This document shows, in pieces, positions 8,484 to 16,976 of a DNA stretch of 64,000 nucleotides. The notes under the pieces were generated by a model that worked only from the letters and a program-made list of their open reading frames with translations, did no database searches and had not been told where the DNA came from. The translations under genes were made by a program, and so were the position numbers. Within the stretch, counting starts at the first letter, position 1. Every line of letters begins with the position of its first letter. Source of the stretch: Streptomyces sparsogenes (GTDB taxonomy: Bacteria > Actinomycetota > Actinomycetes > Streptomycetales > Streptomycetaceae); assembly GCF_001704635.1 (NCBI RefSeq), contig NZ_MAXF01000038.1:232213-296212 (forward strand). The letters run 5' to 3'.

Positions 8484-9299
8484 GTGAACGCATCAGTTAC
8501 CCGTCAGGGGGACCCCTACGCCGCCGCCGACGCCGCGGCCGCGCGCCTCCGCCAGCTCACCGGCGAAGAGATCCACGACGTCGCCCTGGTCCTCGGCTCG
8601 GGCTGGGTGCCCGCCACCGACGCCCTCGGCGCCCCGGAGCACGAGTTCCCGGTCACCGAGCTGCCCTCCTTCCCGCCGCCCGCCGTCGAGGGCCACGCGG
8701 GCAAGATCCGCTCGTACAAGATCAACGACAAGCGGGCGCTGGTCTTCCTCGGCCGCACGCACTACTACGAGGGCCGCGGTGTCGCCGCCGTCGCGCACGG
8801 CGTACGGACCGCCATCGCCGCCGGCTGCAAGACCGTAGTCCTCACCAACGGCTGCGGCGGCCTCCGCGAGGGCATGCGCCCCGGCCAGCCGGTGCTGATC
8901 AGCGACCACATCAACCTCACCGCCACCTCCCCGATCGTCGGCGCGAACTTCGTCGACCTCACGGACCTCTACTCGCCCCGGCTGCGCGAGCTGTGCCGAC
9001 AGATCGACCCCACCCTGGAAGAGGGCGTCTACGCGCAGTTCCCCGGCCCGCACTACGAGACGCCCGCCGAGATCCACATGACCCGCGTCCTCGGCGCCGA
9101 CCTCGTGGGCATGTCCACCGCCCTGGAGGCGATCGCCGCCCGCGAGGCGGGGGCCGAGGTCCTCGGCATCTCCCTGGTCACCAACCTCGCCGCCGGCATG
9201 ACGGGCGAGCCCCTCAACCACGAGGAGGTCCTCCAGGCGGGCCGCGACTCGGCCGCGCGGATGGGCAGCCTCCTGGCGCAGGTCCTCGACCGCATCTGA
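8484..9299 (+). CDS. Purine-nucleoside phosphorylase
   Basis: 271 residues, class II (trimeric) PNP. It cleaves inosine, guanosine and their deoxy forms with phosphate to base and (deoxy)ribose-1-phosphate. Typical motifs are [14 protein letters not shown] (phosphate site), [48 protein letters not shown] and LVTNLAAG. The GTG start follows a -10-like TAATCT by seven bases with no ribosome site, which suggests a leaderless message. The CTACGCGCGTAG operator lies 25 bp upstream. The phosphosugar mutase gene 260 bp downstream may process the ribose-1-phosphate product. Confidence 0.95.
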   Translation: MNASVTRQGDPYAAADAAAARLRQLTGEEIHDVALVLGSGWVPATDALGAPEHEFPVTELPSFPPPAVEGHAGKIRSYKINDKRALVFLGRTHYYEGRGVAAVAHGVRTAIAAGCKTVVLTNGCGGLREGMRPGQPVLISDHINLTATSPIVGANFVDLTDLYSPRLRELCRQIDPTLEEGVYAQFPGPHYETPAEIHMTRVLGADLVGMSTALEAIAAREAGAEVLGISLVTNLAAGMTGEPLNHEEVLQAGRDSAARMGSLLAQVLDRI

Positions 9300-9427
9300 C
9301 CCCGACCGCCGATTCAGGGCTCGGCTCTCCCCCGGCCACCGCCGGGAGATGCCCCTGCGCCGGGCCCGAGCCGGGCGTCACGGCCGTTCGCCCGGGTACT
9401 CACTGAGCAGCCCTTCTCGGCGGCCAC

Positions 9428-9477
9428 CCGGCGACGCCGAGGCGGCGTGGCCCTCCCGGCGACGCCGAGGCGGCGGG
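9428..9477. repeat. Direct repeat CCGGCGACGCCGAGGCGGCG, two copies
   Basis: Two nearly identical copies (about 9428-9448 and 9457-9477) in the 260-base gap between PNP and the phosphosugar mutase. Each copy contains GCCGAGGCGGC and can fold on itself, so the pair may act as a processing or attenuation structure. The rest of the gap shows nothing recognisable except GGAGG before the mutase start. Confidence 0.5.
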
Positions 9478-9559
9478 GCGCGGGCGCGCGGCAGCGCGGC
9501 TCGGCCTCGCTCCGCAACCGATACCCGCCCGTCCCCAGCCACCCCCCAGGAGGCCGCCC

Positions 9560-11311
9560 ATGGCGCCCACCCCCGAGTCCGACCTCATCGCCGCAGCCAG
9601 CACCTGGATGGCCGAGGACCCCGACCCCGAGACCCGCCAAGAGCTGGCCGAGCTGCTGGAGGCGGCCGACGCGGGCGAGCCGGAGGCGCTCGACCGGCTG
9701 GCCGACCGGTTCTCCGGCACCCTGCAGTTCGGCACCGCCGGCCTGCGCGGGGAGCTGGGCGCCGGCCCGATGCGGATGAACCGCGCCGTGGTCGTCCGCG
9801 CCGCCGCCGGCCTCGCCGCGTACCTGACCAAGCAGGCGGGCGCCGGGGACGAGCCCGGCCTCGTCGTCATCGGCTACGACGCCCGCTACAAGAGCGCGGA
9901 CTTCGCCCGCGACACCGCCGCCGTCATGACCGGCGCGGGCCTGCGGGCCGCGCTGCTGCCGCGCCCGCTCCCCACGCCCGTGCTCGCCTTCGCCATCCGC
10001 CACCTCGGCGCGGTCGCCGGGGTGGAGGTCACCGCCAGCCACAACCCGCCCCGCGACAACGGCTACAAGGTCTACCTCGGCGACGGCTCCCAGATCGTGC
10101 CGCCCGCCGACCACGACATCGCCGCCGAGATCGCCGCGATCGGCGGCCTCGACGACGTGCCCCGCCCGGACTCCGGCTGGGAGACCCTCGGCGACGAGGT
10201 CCTGGACGCCTACCTGGCCCGTACGGACGCCGTCCTCACCCCCGGCTCCCCGCGCGACGTGCGCGTCGTCTACACCCCGCTGCACGGCGTCGGCCGCGAG
10301 ACCGTCACGGCCGCCTTCGCCCGCGCGGGCTTCCCGGCCCCCACGGTGGTCGCCGAGCAGGCCGACCCGGACCCGGCCTTCCCGACCGTCGCGTTCCCCA
10401 ACCCCGAGGAGCCGGGCGCGATGGACCTCGCGTTCGCCACCGCGCGCGGCCTCGGCCCCGGCGGCGCGGACATCATCATCGCGAACGACCCCGACGCGGA
10501 CCGCTGCGCCGTGGCCGTGCCGGCCCCCGAGGCCGCGCCGTCCTCCCCGTCCACCCCCACCGCCACGCGGTGGCGCATGCTCCGGGGCGACGAGGTCGGC
10601 GCACTCCTCGCCACCCACCTGATCCACAAGGCGGCCCGCGGCACCTTCGCGACCTCGATCGTCTCGTCGTCCCTGCTCTCCCGCATCGCGGACGCCGCCG
10701 GCCTCCCGTACGCCGAGACCCTGACCGGCTTCAAGTGGCTCGCCCGGGCCGGTGGCCTGCGCTACGCCTACGAGGAGGCGCTCGGCTACTGCGTCGATCC
10801 CGAGGGCGTGCGCGACAAGGACGGCATCACGGCCGCGCTGCTCGTCGCCGAGCTGACGGCCGAACTCAAGGAGCAGGGCCGCACCCTCGCCGACCTGCTC
10901 GACGACATCGCGCTGGAGCACGGGCTGCACGCCACCGACCAGCTGTCCGTACGCGTCGAGGACCTGTCCCTGATCGGCCAGGCCATGAAGCGGCTGCGCG
11001 AGCAGCCGCCCACCGAGCTGGCGGGCCTGGCCGTCGCGTCCGGCGAGGACCTCACGCGCGGTACGGAGGCGCTGCCCCCGACGGACGGCCTGCGCTACCA
11101 CCTCTCCGGCCGCCCCGGCACAGCCCCCGGGACCGCCGTCCGGTCGGCCCGCGTGATCGTCCGCCCGAGCGGCACCGAGCCCAAGCTGAAGTGCTACCTG
11201 GAAGTGGTGGTCGAGGTCCCGGGCGCGGACGCGCTCGCGCCGGCGCGCGCGACGGCGGAGCAGGTCCTGGCGGCCGTCAAGGCGGACCTCGCGGCGGCGG
11301 CGGGGATCTGA
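9560..11311 (+). CDS. Phospho-sugar mutase (phosphomannomutase/phosphoglucomutase/phosphopentomutase type)
   Basis: 583 residues of the alpha-D-phosphohexomutase superfamily. FGTAGLRGELG is the N-terminal signature, TASHNPPRDNGYK the phosphoserine loop, NDPDADRCAV the magnesium loop, YEEALGY the sugar-specificity loop and RPSGTEPKLKCY the phosphate-binding loop. This longer subfamily includes enzymes that interconvert ribose- or deoxyribose-1- and 5-phosphates as well as hexose phosphates. Its place between PNP and deoC makes pentose-phosphate conversion attractive (inference). An AGGAGG ribosome site lies before the ATG. A residue stretch APEAAPSSPSTPTA (about 318-331) is a low-complexity insertion. 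Confidence 0.9.
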   Translation: MAPTPESDLIAAASTWMAEDPDPETRQELAELLEAADAGEPEALDRLADRFSGTLQFGTAGLRGELGAGPMRMNRAVVVRAAAGLAAYLTKQAGAGDEPGLVVIGYDARYKSADFARDTAAVMTGAGLRAALLPRPLPTPVLAFAIRHLGAVAGVEVTASHNPPRDNGYKVYLGDGSQIVPPADHDIAAEIAAIGGLDDVPRPDSGWETLGDEVLDAYLARTDAVLTPGSPRDVRVVYTPLHGVGRETVTAAFARAGFPAPTVVAEQADPDPAFPTVAFPNPEEPGAMDLAFATARGLGPGGADIIIANDPDADRCAVAVPAPEAAPSSPSTPTATRWRMLRGDEVGALLATHLIHKAARGTFATSIVSSSLLSRIADAAGLPYAETLTGFKWLARAGGLRYAYEEALGYCVDPEGVRDKDGITAALLVAELTAELKEQGRTLADLLDDIALEHGLHATDQLSVRVEDLSLIGQAMKRLREQPPTELAGLAVASGEDLTRGTEALPPTDGLRYHLSGRPGTAPGTAVRSARVIVRPSGTEPKLKCYLEVVVEVPGADALAPARATAEQVLAAVKADLAAAAGI

Positions 11312-11319
11312 CACCCGAG

Positions 11320-11385
11320 TTGCGGTGAGTATCGGACGGCGACACGCCGACGCCACGGTGTGTCGCCGTCCGATACTCACCGCAA
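11320..11385. terminator. 26-bp perfect hairpin between convergent genes (bidirectional terminator)
   Basis: Arms 11320-11345 and 11360-11385 are perfectly complementary over 26 bp with a 14-base loop. The left arm begins 9 bp after the mutase stop. The right arm contains the TGA stop codon and last codons of the convergent MFS gene (ending at 11377). No T-tract follows, as is usual in Streptomyces. Confidence 0.85.
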
Positions 11386-12684
11386 AGCTCCACCTCCCGG
11401 TTCGGGGGCCGGGCCGGGCCGGCCGCTGGTCAGGCGGTGTCCCAGCTCGGACAGGGCCAGGGCGAGCACGGCCACCACGGCACCGATCAGGCTGATCCGC
11501 CGGGCACCGAGGGTGCCGATGCCCACCGCCCCGATGACGCCGGAGAAGGCGATGGCGAGGTAGAGGAACGCCGCGTTGAGCGAGATGAGCAGCGGGGCCG
11601 AGGCGGGGTTCAGGGCGATGAGACGGGACTGCTGGGGCGCGGTGATGCCCCAGGCCGCGATGGCGTAGACGACCGTGATGGCGAGGGCGGCGGCGAACGA
11701 GCCGGTCGCGAGCGGGAGGACGGCGAGGCTGACCGCGAGCAGCGCGACGGCGCCCCCGACCACCAGGCGCGCGCCGAACCGGTCGGCCAGCGTCCCCGCG
11801 TAGAAGTTGCCGGCCGTGCCCGTCAGGCCGAAGGCGAACATGAGCACGGCCAGCCGCGTGCCGTCGCCGCCGGTGGCGGGGGCGAACACCTCGGCCATGT
11901 AGGTGTAGACGACGTACGCGGCGGTGAAGGCGACCAGCGTGGTGGCCAGGACGACGACCACGCGCCGGTCACCCAGCGGCGCGAGGCGCCGGCGCAGCCC
12001 GCCCGGGGCCGGGACCGACACCCGGGGGACGAGGGCGAGGACACCGATCAGGCCCAGGACGGTGAGCAGGGTGATGAACCACATCGTCGCGCGCCATCCG
12101 AGCGCGCTGCCCACGACGGTGCCGATCGGCGCGCCCAGCGCGGTCGCGGCGGTCAGTCCGGTGGTGACGGCGGCGATGGCCCGGCCGCGGCGCTCGGGGC
12201 CCACCAGCGCGGAGGCGGTGACGCCGGCCGCCGGGATGTACAGGCCGGCGCCGGAGGCGGCGACGACCTGGGCGATCAGGACCCCGGGGAAGCTCGGGGC
12301 GAGCCCCGTGCCGATGACGCCCAGCAGGTAGAGCAGGACGGACAGCTTGAGCACCCGGTGGCGGGGCCAGCCGGCGGTGAGGGTGGCCAGGACCGGCGAC
12401 ATCACGGCACAGGTCAGCGCGAAGACGGTGACGACCTGCCCCGCGGTGGTGGTGGAGACGCCCAGCGACTCGCTGAACTCGGGCAGCACGCCGGCGAGGA
12501 CGAACTCGTCGGTGCCGATCGCGAAGGTGCCGAACCCGAGCACCAGGATGCTCCGCCGGTGCGATGTGTCCGGGCCCTCTCCCGGTGTGCCGGCCGAGCC
12601 CTCTCCCGGTATGCCGGCCGAGCCCTCTCCCGGTGTGCCGGCCGACGTGTCGCCCCCGCTCTCCGGGGCGGACGTGCGCGTCAT
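11377..12684 (-). CDS. MFS transporter (arabinose efflux/Cmx-type drug exporter family)
   Basis: 435 residues with about 12 transmembrane helices. LGFGTFAIGTDEFVLAGVLPEFSESLGVS is the start of the DHA1 drug-exporter class (AraJ/Cmx-like), and GWPRHRVLKLSVLLYLLG holds the loop 2-3 motif. The N-terminal 40 residues are low complexity and contain three tandem GEGSAG(T/I)P units encoded by 24-bp DNA repeats. The gene is divergent from a TetR gene, and the 86-bp gap contains two operator-like sequences, so its expression is probably repressed by that protein. Substrate unknown. Confidence 0.88.
   Translation of the reverse strand: MTRTSAPESGGDTSAGTPGEGSAGIPGEGSAGTPGEGPDTSHRRSILVLGFGTFAIGTDEFVLAGVLPEFSESLGVSTTTAGQVVTVFALTCAVMSPVLATLTAGWPRHRVLKLSVLLYLLGVIGTGLAPSFPGVLIAQVVAASGAGLYIPAAGVTASALVGPERRGRAIAAVTTGLTAATALGAPIGTVVGSALGWRATMWFITLLTVLGLIGVLALVPRVSVPAPGGLRRRLAPLGDRRVVVVLATTLVAFTAAYVVYTYMAEVFAPATGGDGTRLAVLMFAFGLTGTAGNFYAGTLADRFGARLVVGGAVALLAVSLAVLPLATGSFAAALAITVVYAIAAWGITAPQQSRLIALNPASAPLLISLNAAFLYLAIAFSGVIGAVGIGTLGARRISLIGAVVAVLALALSELGHRLTSGRPGPAPEPGGGALR
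12574..12645. repeat. Three tandem 24-bp repeats in the MFS 5' end
   Basis: Three consecutive 24-bp units (12574-12597, 12598-12621, 12622-12645) differ by one base. They encode the repeated Gly-Glu-Gly-(Ser/Pro)-Ala-Gly-Thr/Ile-Pro peptide at the cytoplasmic N-terminus. Because the unit is a multiple of three, copy number could vary between strains without changing the frame. Confidence 0.85.
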
Positions 12685-12695
12685 GAACCCTCCTC

Positions 12696-12739
12696 GGTAC
12701 CGATCGGTTCCATCCTGCGGGACGGTACTGATCGGTTCC
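12696..12739. promoter_or_regulatory. Two operator-like repeats GGTAC(C/T)GATCGGTTCC between MFS and tetR
   Basis: The 16-mers at 12696-12711 and 12724-12739 differ by one base, and the first is palindromic except at one pair. They are 28 bp apart, in the divergent promoter region of the MFS and TetR genes. This is the arrangement expected for autoregulation by the adjacent TetR protein. Confidence 0.7.
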
Positions 12740-12770
12740 GTCTTGCGTCAAGGGTGATTACCGTGGACGC

Positions 12771-13310
12771 ATGGCAACGAACGCACGCGATCGCCTGCTC
12801 CAGGCGGCCGAGGACCTGTTCTACGCGGAAGGCATCCACGCGGTCGGCCTGGAGCGCCTGTTGGCCGTCTCCGGCGTCGGCCGGGCCTCGCTCTACCGGC
12901 ACTTCTCGGGCAAGGACGAGCTGGTGACCGCCGTCCTCCAGCGGCGCGACGAGCACTGGCGGGCCTGGCTCGAGGCGCGGGTCGAGGCCCATGGCGGCGG
13001 CCCGCTCGCCGTCTTCGACGCGCTGGCCGAGGGCGCGGAGGAAGAAGGGTTCCACGGCTGCGCGTTCATCAACGCCATGGCCGAGACCGGCGACCCCGGC
13101 AGCGAGGTCCACCGGCTCGCCGCCGCCCACAAGCGCGGCGTCACCGCCTACGTGCACGGTCTGCTCACCCGGGCCGGCCACCCCCGGGCCGACGAGCTGG
13201 CGGACGAGTTCGCGCTGCTCATGGACGGGGCGATCGTCACCTCCATGCGCGAGCGGAGCGGCGAACCCGCCCGCCGGGCGCGACGGATGGCCGAGCGGCT
13301 GATGGCCTGA
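12771..13310 (+). CDS. TetR/AcrR family regulator, probably controlling the divergent MFS pump
   Basis: 179 residues. The HTH (about 5-52) reads ARDRLLQAAEDLFYAEGIHAVGLERLLAVSGVGRASLYRHFSGKDELV. The C-terminal part carries a GFHGCAFINAMAE segment, typical of the subgroup in which this Cys-containing loop lines the ligand pocket. It is divergent from the MFS gene with two near-identical operators between them. Start ATG at 12771 follows the operators by 31 bp. No ribosome site is strong. Confidence 0.9.
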   Translation: MATNARDRLLQAAEDLFYAEGIHAVGLERLLAVSGVGRASLYRHFSGKDELVTAVLQRRDEHWRAWLEARVEAHGGGPLAVFDALAEGAEEEGFHGCAFINAMAETGDPGSEVHRLAAAHKRGVTAYVHGLLTRAGHPRADELADEFALLMDGAIVTSMRERSGEPARRARRMAERLMA

Positions 13311-13437
13311 CGCCCATGGCGGCGGTCGGCGAACAGCACGGCGGCCCGACAGGTCACCCAGCGCCCGGGCCGGGCTGTGGGTGGCTCATGCGATTATGCG
13401 GGCGGCTCTCGATCGCACTCGTGATCGAGCCACATCG

Positions 13438-13475
13438 GGCCATCGGCCATCGGCCATCAGGCCATCGAACGAGAA
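13438..13475. repeat. Short tandem repeats of GGCCATC
   Basis: Four imperfect GGCCATCG/A units in a row, 45 bp before the GTG of the membrane protein gene. They may bind a regulator or simply be a slipped repeat. No function can be assigned. Confidence 0.45.
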
Positions 13476-13519
13476 CGGGAGTGTGGTGTGGGCGGGACTG
13501 GGGGCAGGACGAGTCGTCG

Positions 13520-14608
13520 GTGTCCGATGAGGAGTGGGAGCGGTTCCTCCGCGAAACGGTGAGGGACACGACCGGCGCCCCCGTGGAGCCGTCGGCACGC
13601 GCCCGCGAGGTGGCGCGACGGCTCCGGGAGCATCCCGGGCAGCCGGAGGGCTGGCGTACGTACTCCCCGGCCCGGCCCCGGCGCAGGAAGGTCTGGTACG
13701 TCACCGGGCTGGTGGCGCTCGTGGCCCTCCTCGTGGCGCTCTTCCCCCAGCAGATCGTCGGCTGGTTCGGCGGCGACGACGGCGGACAGGACGGGGCCCC
13801 GCTGGCCGCCGAGTCGGAAGCCCCGCGGAAGGCGCCGGACGCCGAGCCCGACCTGCGCCCCACCCTCGCCGAACCCTTCCGGGGCTCGCCCGCCGCCCGC
13901 TGGGCCGACGGCGCGGCGGGGATCACCGTGCCACCGGCCAAGGCGACCGGCTGGATGGACGCCGCCCAGGTCGAGCGGGCCCTGAAGCAGAGCCGGGACT
14001 TCCTGGTGGCGGCGGGGCTCGACTCCGACGTGCTGCGCGGCGAGCGCCCCACGAAGGCGATCGCGCTGCTGAACCCGCACCAGCAGGACGTCCAGGACTA
14101 TCTCCGCACCGCCCTGTCGTCGAAGAAGCCCGACCCCGACACCGACCCGCTGCTGTTGTTCAGCCGCTTCCGGACGGAGCAGACCCGGCTGGTCGGTGAC
14201 GTGGTCAAGACGCGCGGCCGGCTCACATACCGGGAGGGGAAGCGGGGGGCGGTCGAGGTGACGGCGGACGTCACCTTCGTGTACCCGGTCACCCCGGCGG
14301 CCGACAGCGGGCGGGACGCCGAGGTCCTCCGTACGATCGTGCGGCGCAAGGTGGTGATGAGCTGGGACGACCCGGCCAAGGTCATCACCGAGCCGGGCAC
14401 GATGTCCCTCGTCTCGTACGCGCTCGACATGACCAACGGCGGCTGCTCCGGCCCGACCGGCTACTTCGTGCCACCCTTCGGCACGGCCGACGAGCAGCCC
14501 ACCGACGAGGACCACCTCATCGATCCGTATGACCGCAGCAAGCCGGTCGACGCGAACGACGGCACGACGTCCCCGGACAACGACTGCGCGACCGCCACGC
14601 GCTCCTAG
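13520..14608 (+). CDS. Membrane-anchored protein with extracytoplasmic domain, unknown function
   Basis: About 362 residues. The cytoplasmic N-terminus (VSDEEWERFLRETVRDTTGAP..., 1-55) is followed by one transmembrane helix (about 58-80, VWYVTGLVALVALLVALF) and then a large extracytoplasmic domain ending in YDRSKPVDANDGTTSPDNDC. Streptomyces genomes hold many proteins of this layout with unknown role. The GTG start was chosen where the SDEEWE sequence begins. In-frame sequence upstream is unlike protein. Upstream DNA (13438-13475) holds four tandem GGCCATC repeats. Confidence 0.75.
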   Translation: MSDEEWERFLRETVRDTTGAPVEPSARAREVARRLREHPGQPEGWRTYSPARPRRRKVWYVTGLVALVALLVALFPQQIVGWFGGDDGGQDGAPLAAESEAPRKAPDAEPDLRPTLAEPFRGSPAARWADGAAGITVPPAKATGWMDAAQVERALKQSRDFLVAAGLDSDVLRGERPTKAIALLNPHQQDVQDYLRTALSSKKPDPDTDPLLLFSRFRTEQTRLVGDVVKTRGRLTYREGKRGAVEVTADVTFVYPVTPAADSGRDAEVLRTIVRRKVVMSWDDPAKVITEPGTMSLVSYALDMTNGGCSGPTGYFVPPFGTADEQPTDEDHLIDPYDRSKPVDANDGTTSPDNDCATATRS

Positions 14609-14633
14609 GTCAAGGAGCCCGACCACAGCAGAA

Positions 14634-14659
14634 CGGCCCCCGCCGGGTGGCGGGGGCCG
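14634..14659. terminator. GC-rich hairpin terminator
   Basis: Stem CGGCCCCCGCC with loop GGGT, 11 bp perfect, 26 bp after the stop of the membrane protein gene and before the end of the convergent DUF397 similarity. It probably ends transcription from both sides. Confidence 0.8.
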
Positions 14660-14695
14660 CGCTCTTCGGTGCCGCCGGGCACGTGAGACGGCGGG

Positions 14696-14905
14696 GAACC
14701 CGCCGCCCTTGACGGCCGAGACGAAGGACGACCAGGCCCCCGTCGGGAAGACCAGCGCGGGGCCGTGGGGATCCTTGCTGTCGCGGACGGGGACGGTACC
14801 GGCGGACGCGCATCCGGGTGCCCACTCGACGCATGCGCCGCCGTCGCCGTTGCTGTGGCTGGACTTGACCCACTCCGCGCGGGACAAGTCCGGGGTGCTG
14901 CTCAT
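14696..14905 (-). CDS. DUF397 domain protein with no stop codon at the usual place
   Basis: From the ATG at 14905 (GGAGG ten bases upstream) the protein reads MSSTPDLSRAEWVKSSHSNG then GGACVEWA, VPVRDSKDPHGPALVF and WSSFVSAVKGGGF, a complete DUF397 domain of about 70 residues. Such proteins normally end a few residues later and lie beside an XRE regulator. Here the frame runs on without a stop through the terminator and antisense to the neighbouring gene as far as 13457. A lost stop or a frameshift is likely, and no XRE gene adjoins. The listed end is the end of domain similarity, not a stop codon. Confidence 0.6.
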
Positions 14906-14920
14906 GGCGTCAATGCCTCC

Positions 14921-15115
14921 ATGGGGACACAACTCCTCGGCCACGCCCGCGTGCTGCTCGGTGACCGCAAAGCGGACACCGGAGAACTCCGGTTCCTGGC
15001 GAACCGCCTGTGCGAGGCGCTGCGCGATGTGCTGCGCGTGGCGGAGAGCCGAGGCAGGCGCCTGCCCGCACCCGACGGGGACGGCCCCGCCGAGCCGGCC
15101 AGGGACTCGTCATGA
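14921..15115 (+). CDS. Small protein, N-terminally truncated copy of the cassette gene at 56.7 kb
   Basis: 64 residues from the ATG, reading MGTQLLGHARVLLGDRKADTG then ELRFLANRLCEALRDVLRVAESRG. The protein at 56727-57062 has the same sequence (about 75% identical by eye) but with 46 more N-terminal residues (MTGLRLLPWSGPDGKPCYL...). Here those are missing and the 5' end abuts the divergent DUF397 gene. It overlaps the next gene by ATGA. Function unknown. It may be a broken remnant or translated from the internal ATG. Confidence 0.6.
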   Translation: MGTQLLGHARVLLGDRKADTGELRFLANRLCEALRDVLRVAESRGRRLPAPDGDGPAEPARDSS

Positions 15116-15363
15116 CCGGCTGGCGGATCAAGGCCGTCCCAGGGCGGGGCCTGCGGCGCACGGGCGAGGACGGGTTCGCGCTGCCGCTCCAGATCAGCAG
15201 CGGCAGGCAGCCTCGCGCCATCGCCGACCTGGAACTGACCCCCGCCGAGGCGGAACAACTGCACGCGGCCCTCTGCTACGCGCTCGGCGGCCAGCCCCCG
15301 CCCGCCGGTGCCCCGGAATGCCGTCAGGCGGTCCACTACCCGGGCGGCCGACAGCGGTACTGA
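15112..15363 (+). CDS. Small conserved Streptomyces protein, paralogue of the protein at 57.1 kb
   Basis: 83 residues beginning MTGWRIKAVPGRGLRRTGED, with QISSGRQPRAIADLELTPAEAEQLH and ALCYALGG, ending PECRQAVHYPGGRQRY. It is the same length as, and very similar to, the protein at 57059-57310, and the last 34 bases of the two genes are identical. It overlaps the upstream gene by ATGA, so the two are translationally coupled. No function is known to me. It lies in the middle of a core region, while its full-length relative is in the accessory right part of the window. Confidence 0.75.
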   Translation: MTGWRIKAVPGRGLRRTGEDGFALPLQISSGRQPRAIADLELTPAEAEQLHAALCYALGGQPPPAGAPECRQAVHYPGGRQRY

Positions 15364-15536
15364 ACGAAGACAGCCGTCCGCTCCACGGGAAACCACGAGC
15401 GGGTGGCGCTCAGCCGCCCGTCCGGGACTGTCTGTGGGAAGCGTCCCGGGCGGGCCCACGCGACGACCGGCCTGCGTCTGCCGCAGCGGTGACGAGGGGC
15501 AGGGGTGATCGCGACGACGCCGGGCGAAGGTGTCAC

Positions 15537-16112
15537 CTAGGAGACACCGAGCCCTTCCTGCCGAGGCGTACCGCCGTCGCCCGCGTCATCGGATGAGCTG
15601 CTCGCGGGGCCCAGCTCGTGCCCGCGGAAGGACAGCAGGAGCATCAGGACACTGCCGCAAGAGATCGCCCAGTCGGCGAGGTTCATCACGCTGAAGTCCC
15701 GGACCGCGATGAAGTCGACCACCGCGCCCCGCAGGTCCCCGGGGGAACGGAAGAGGCGGTCCGTGAGGTTGCCCAGCGCGCCGCCCAGCAGCAGTCCCAG
15801 CGAGATCGCCCACGGTGTGCTGGCCAACCGGCGGGACACCCGGACGATGGCGACGGCGACCGCCGCCGCTATCAGGGTGAACACGATGGTCGTCGCCTCG
15901 CCGAGGCCGAAGGCCGCGCCGGGGTTGCGCTGCACGCGCAGCTCCAGCCAGGTGCCGAGGACCGGGACGGGGGCGTGGCCCTCCAGACCCGCGACCACCG
16001 CCAGCTTGCTTCCCTGGTCGATGACGTACGCGATACCGGCGACCGCCCACAGCAGCCAAAGGCACCGTCGTTTGGCGGGTGTGCCGGTGTTGGGTGCCTC
16101 GCTTGTCGTCAC
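15537..16112 (-). CDS. lspA: Signal peptidase II (lipoprotein signal peptidase)
   Basis: 191 residues, four membrane helices. LspA removes the signal peptide from prolipoproteins after diacylglyceryl transfer. Family motifs are DQGSKLAVV (about 33-41), [32 protein letters not shown] with the first catalytic Asp, and [14 protein letters not shown] with the second. The hydrophilic C-terminal tail ([17 protein letters not shown]) is not conserved. Streptomyces usually have another lspA elsewhere, so this may be a secondary copy. The MTTSE start has no strong ribosome site. Confidence 0.92.
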   Translation of the reverse strand: MTTSEAPNTGTPAKRRCLWLLWAVAGIAYVIDQGSKLAVVAGLEGHAPVPVLGTWLELRVQRNPGAAFGLGEATTIVFTLIAAAVAVAIVRVSRRLASTPWAISLGLLLGGALGNLTDRLFRSPGDLRGAVVDFIAVRDFSVMNLADWAISCGSVLMLLLSFRGHELGPASSSSDDAGDGGTPRQEGLGVS

Positions 16113-16174
16113 GCTGGTCTCCTCGCCGTCCCGGTGTCACGCCAGCCTACGGCCGCCGGGAAAACCGCGACCGC

Positions 16175-16879
16175 TCAGGCGATCGCCAGCACCACCGCGA
16201 GCAGCACCGCCCCCGCCACCGCCGGCGCGATGACCTCGAACGCCCAGCGCACCTCGGGGGCGCCCTGCGCGCCCTCGCGCGTGGCGTTCGTCTCCGCGAG
16301 CGAGCGGAGTTCGCCGATGGTCCGGTCGGCCTGGGCGCGCCGCTCGTCGTCGGCGTCGGCGGCGACCTGGACGGAGGTGCGGCGGAAGGGGTCCTCGGTC
16401 GCCGCGCGCGCCTGGCGGCGGGTGGCCCGCTTGCGCTGGCGCAGCGACACCGGGATGGCCCAGAGCTGGTACTTCGCGCCGCCCGCGAGCACCTCGCTGG
16501 AGTAGCCCGCGCGGACGGCCTCCACCGAGGCCCAGGGCAGGGTGATCGTGCGGAAGGGATTGCGCACCCGCAGCCGGTCCGCGCCGGCGTACACCGCGGG
16601 CCGTACGGTGAAGGCGATCACCAGCGGCACCGCGAGCAGCAGCCCGGCGAGCGCCACCCAGGGCGTCCGCCCCTCGCCCTTGATCACCGCGTCGATCCCC
16701 AGCCAGGCGCCGATCGCGAGCAGCAGCACGCCGCCCGCGATGCCGCCCACCGAGCGGTAGACGCGGTCCGCGTACTCGGTCCCCTGGTCGGCGGTCCCCT
16801 GACCGCGCTGACCGGCGGTCCCCTGGTCGGGCTCGCGCGGGGCGGAGGAGTCGTGCGAGGAGTCGTCCGGGCTCGTCAT
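16175..16879 (-). CDS. Bacterial PH domain membrane protein
   Basis: 234 residues. A hydrophilic start is followed by two membrane helices (about 44-62 and 70-90). Then a PH-like domain reads VRPAVYAGADRLRVRNPFRTITLPWASVEAVRAGYSSEVLAGG and KYQLWAIPVSLRQRKRA. A third membrane segment lies at the C-terminus (AFEVIAPAVAGAVLLAVVLAI). This matches the small actinobacterial PH-domain family; function unknown. It is divergent from deoC, leaving under 100 bp for both promoters. Confidence 0.85.
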   Translation of the reverse strand: MTSPDDSSHDSSAPREPDQGTAGQRGQGTADQGTEYADRVYRSVGGIAGGVLLLAIGAWLGIDAVIKGEGRTPWVALAGLLLAVPLVIAFTVRPAVYAGADRLRVRNPFRTITLPWASVEAVRAGYSSEVLAGGAKYQLWAIPVSLRQRKRATRRQARAATEDPFRRTSVQVAADADDERRAQADRTIGELRSLAETNATREGAQGAPEVRWAFEVIAPAVAGAVLLAVVLAIA

Positions 16880-16940
16880 GGGGCCGATTCTGCCGCACCG
16901 GCGCGGCGGCCCGGCGCTCCGGGACCGACCGCCCTCGGGG

Positions 16941-16970
16941 GTGACATTTGGCTACGCGCGTAGATATGCT
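16941..16970 (+). promoter_or_regulatory. deoC promoter with CTACGCGCGTAG operator
   Basis: The -35-like GTGACA (16941-16946) and -10-like TATGCT (16965-16970) are 18 bp apart. The 12-bp palindrome CTACGCGCGTAG (16952-16963) fills the spacer, an ideal place for a repressor. Six bases separate the -10 from a GTG codon at 16977, so the transcript may begin at that codon. Confidence 0.7.
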
Positions 16971-16976
16971 CCCCTG

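Noticed and set aside
9314..11380. Long open frame antisense to the phosphosugar mutase
   Set aside because: Mirror frame of a highly biased gene; composition typical of a shadow, with no family motif.
13457..14690. Extension of the DUF397 frame to a 483-residue protein
   Set aside because: Beyond the domain it is antisense to a better-supported gene, crosses a terminator and has shadow-like composition.
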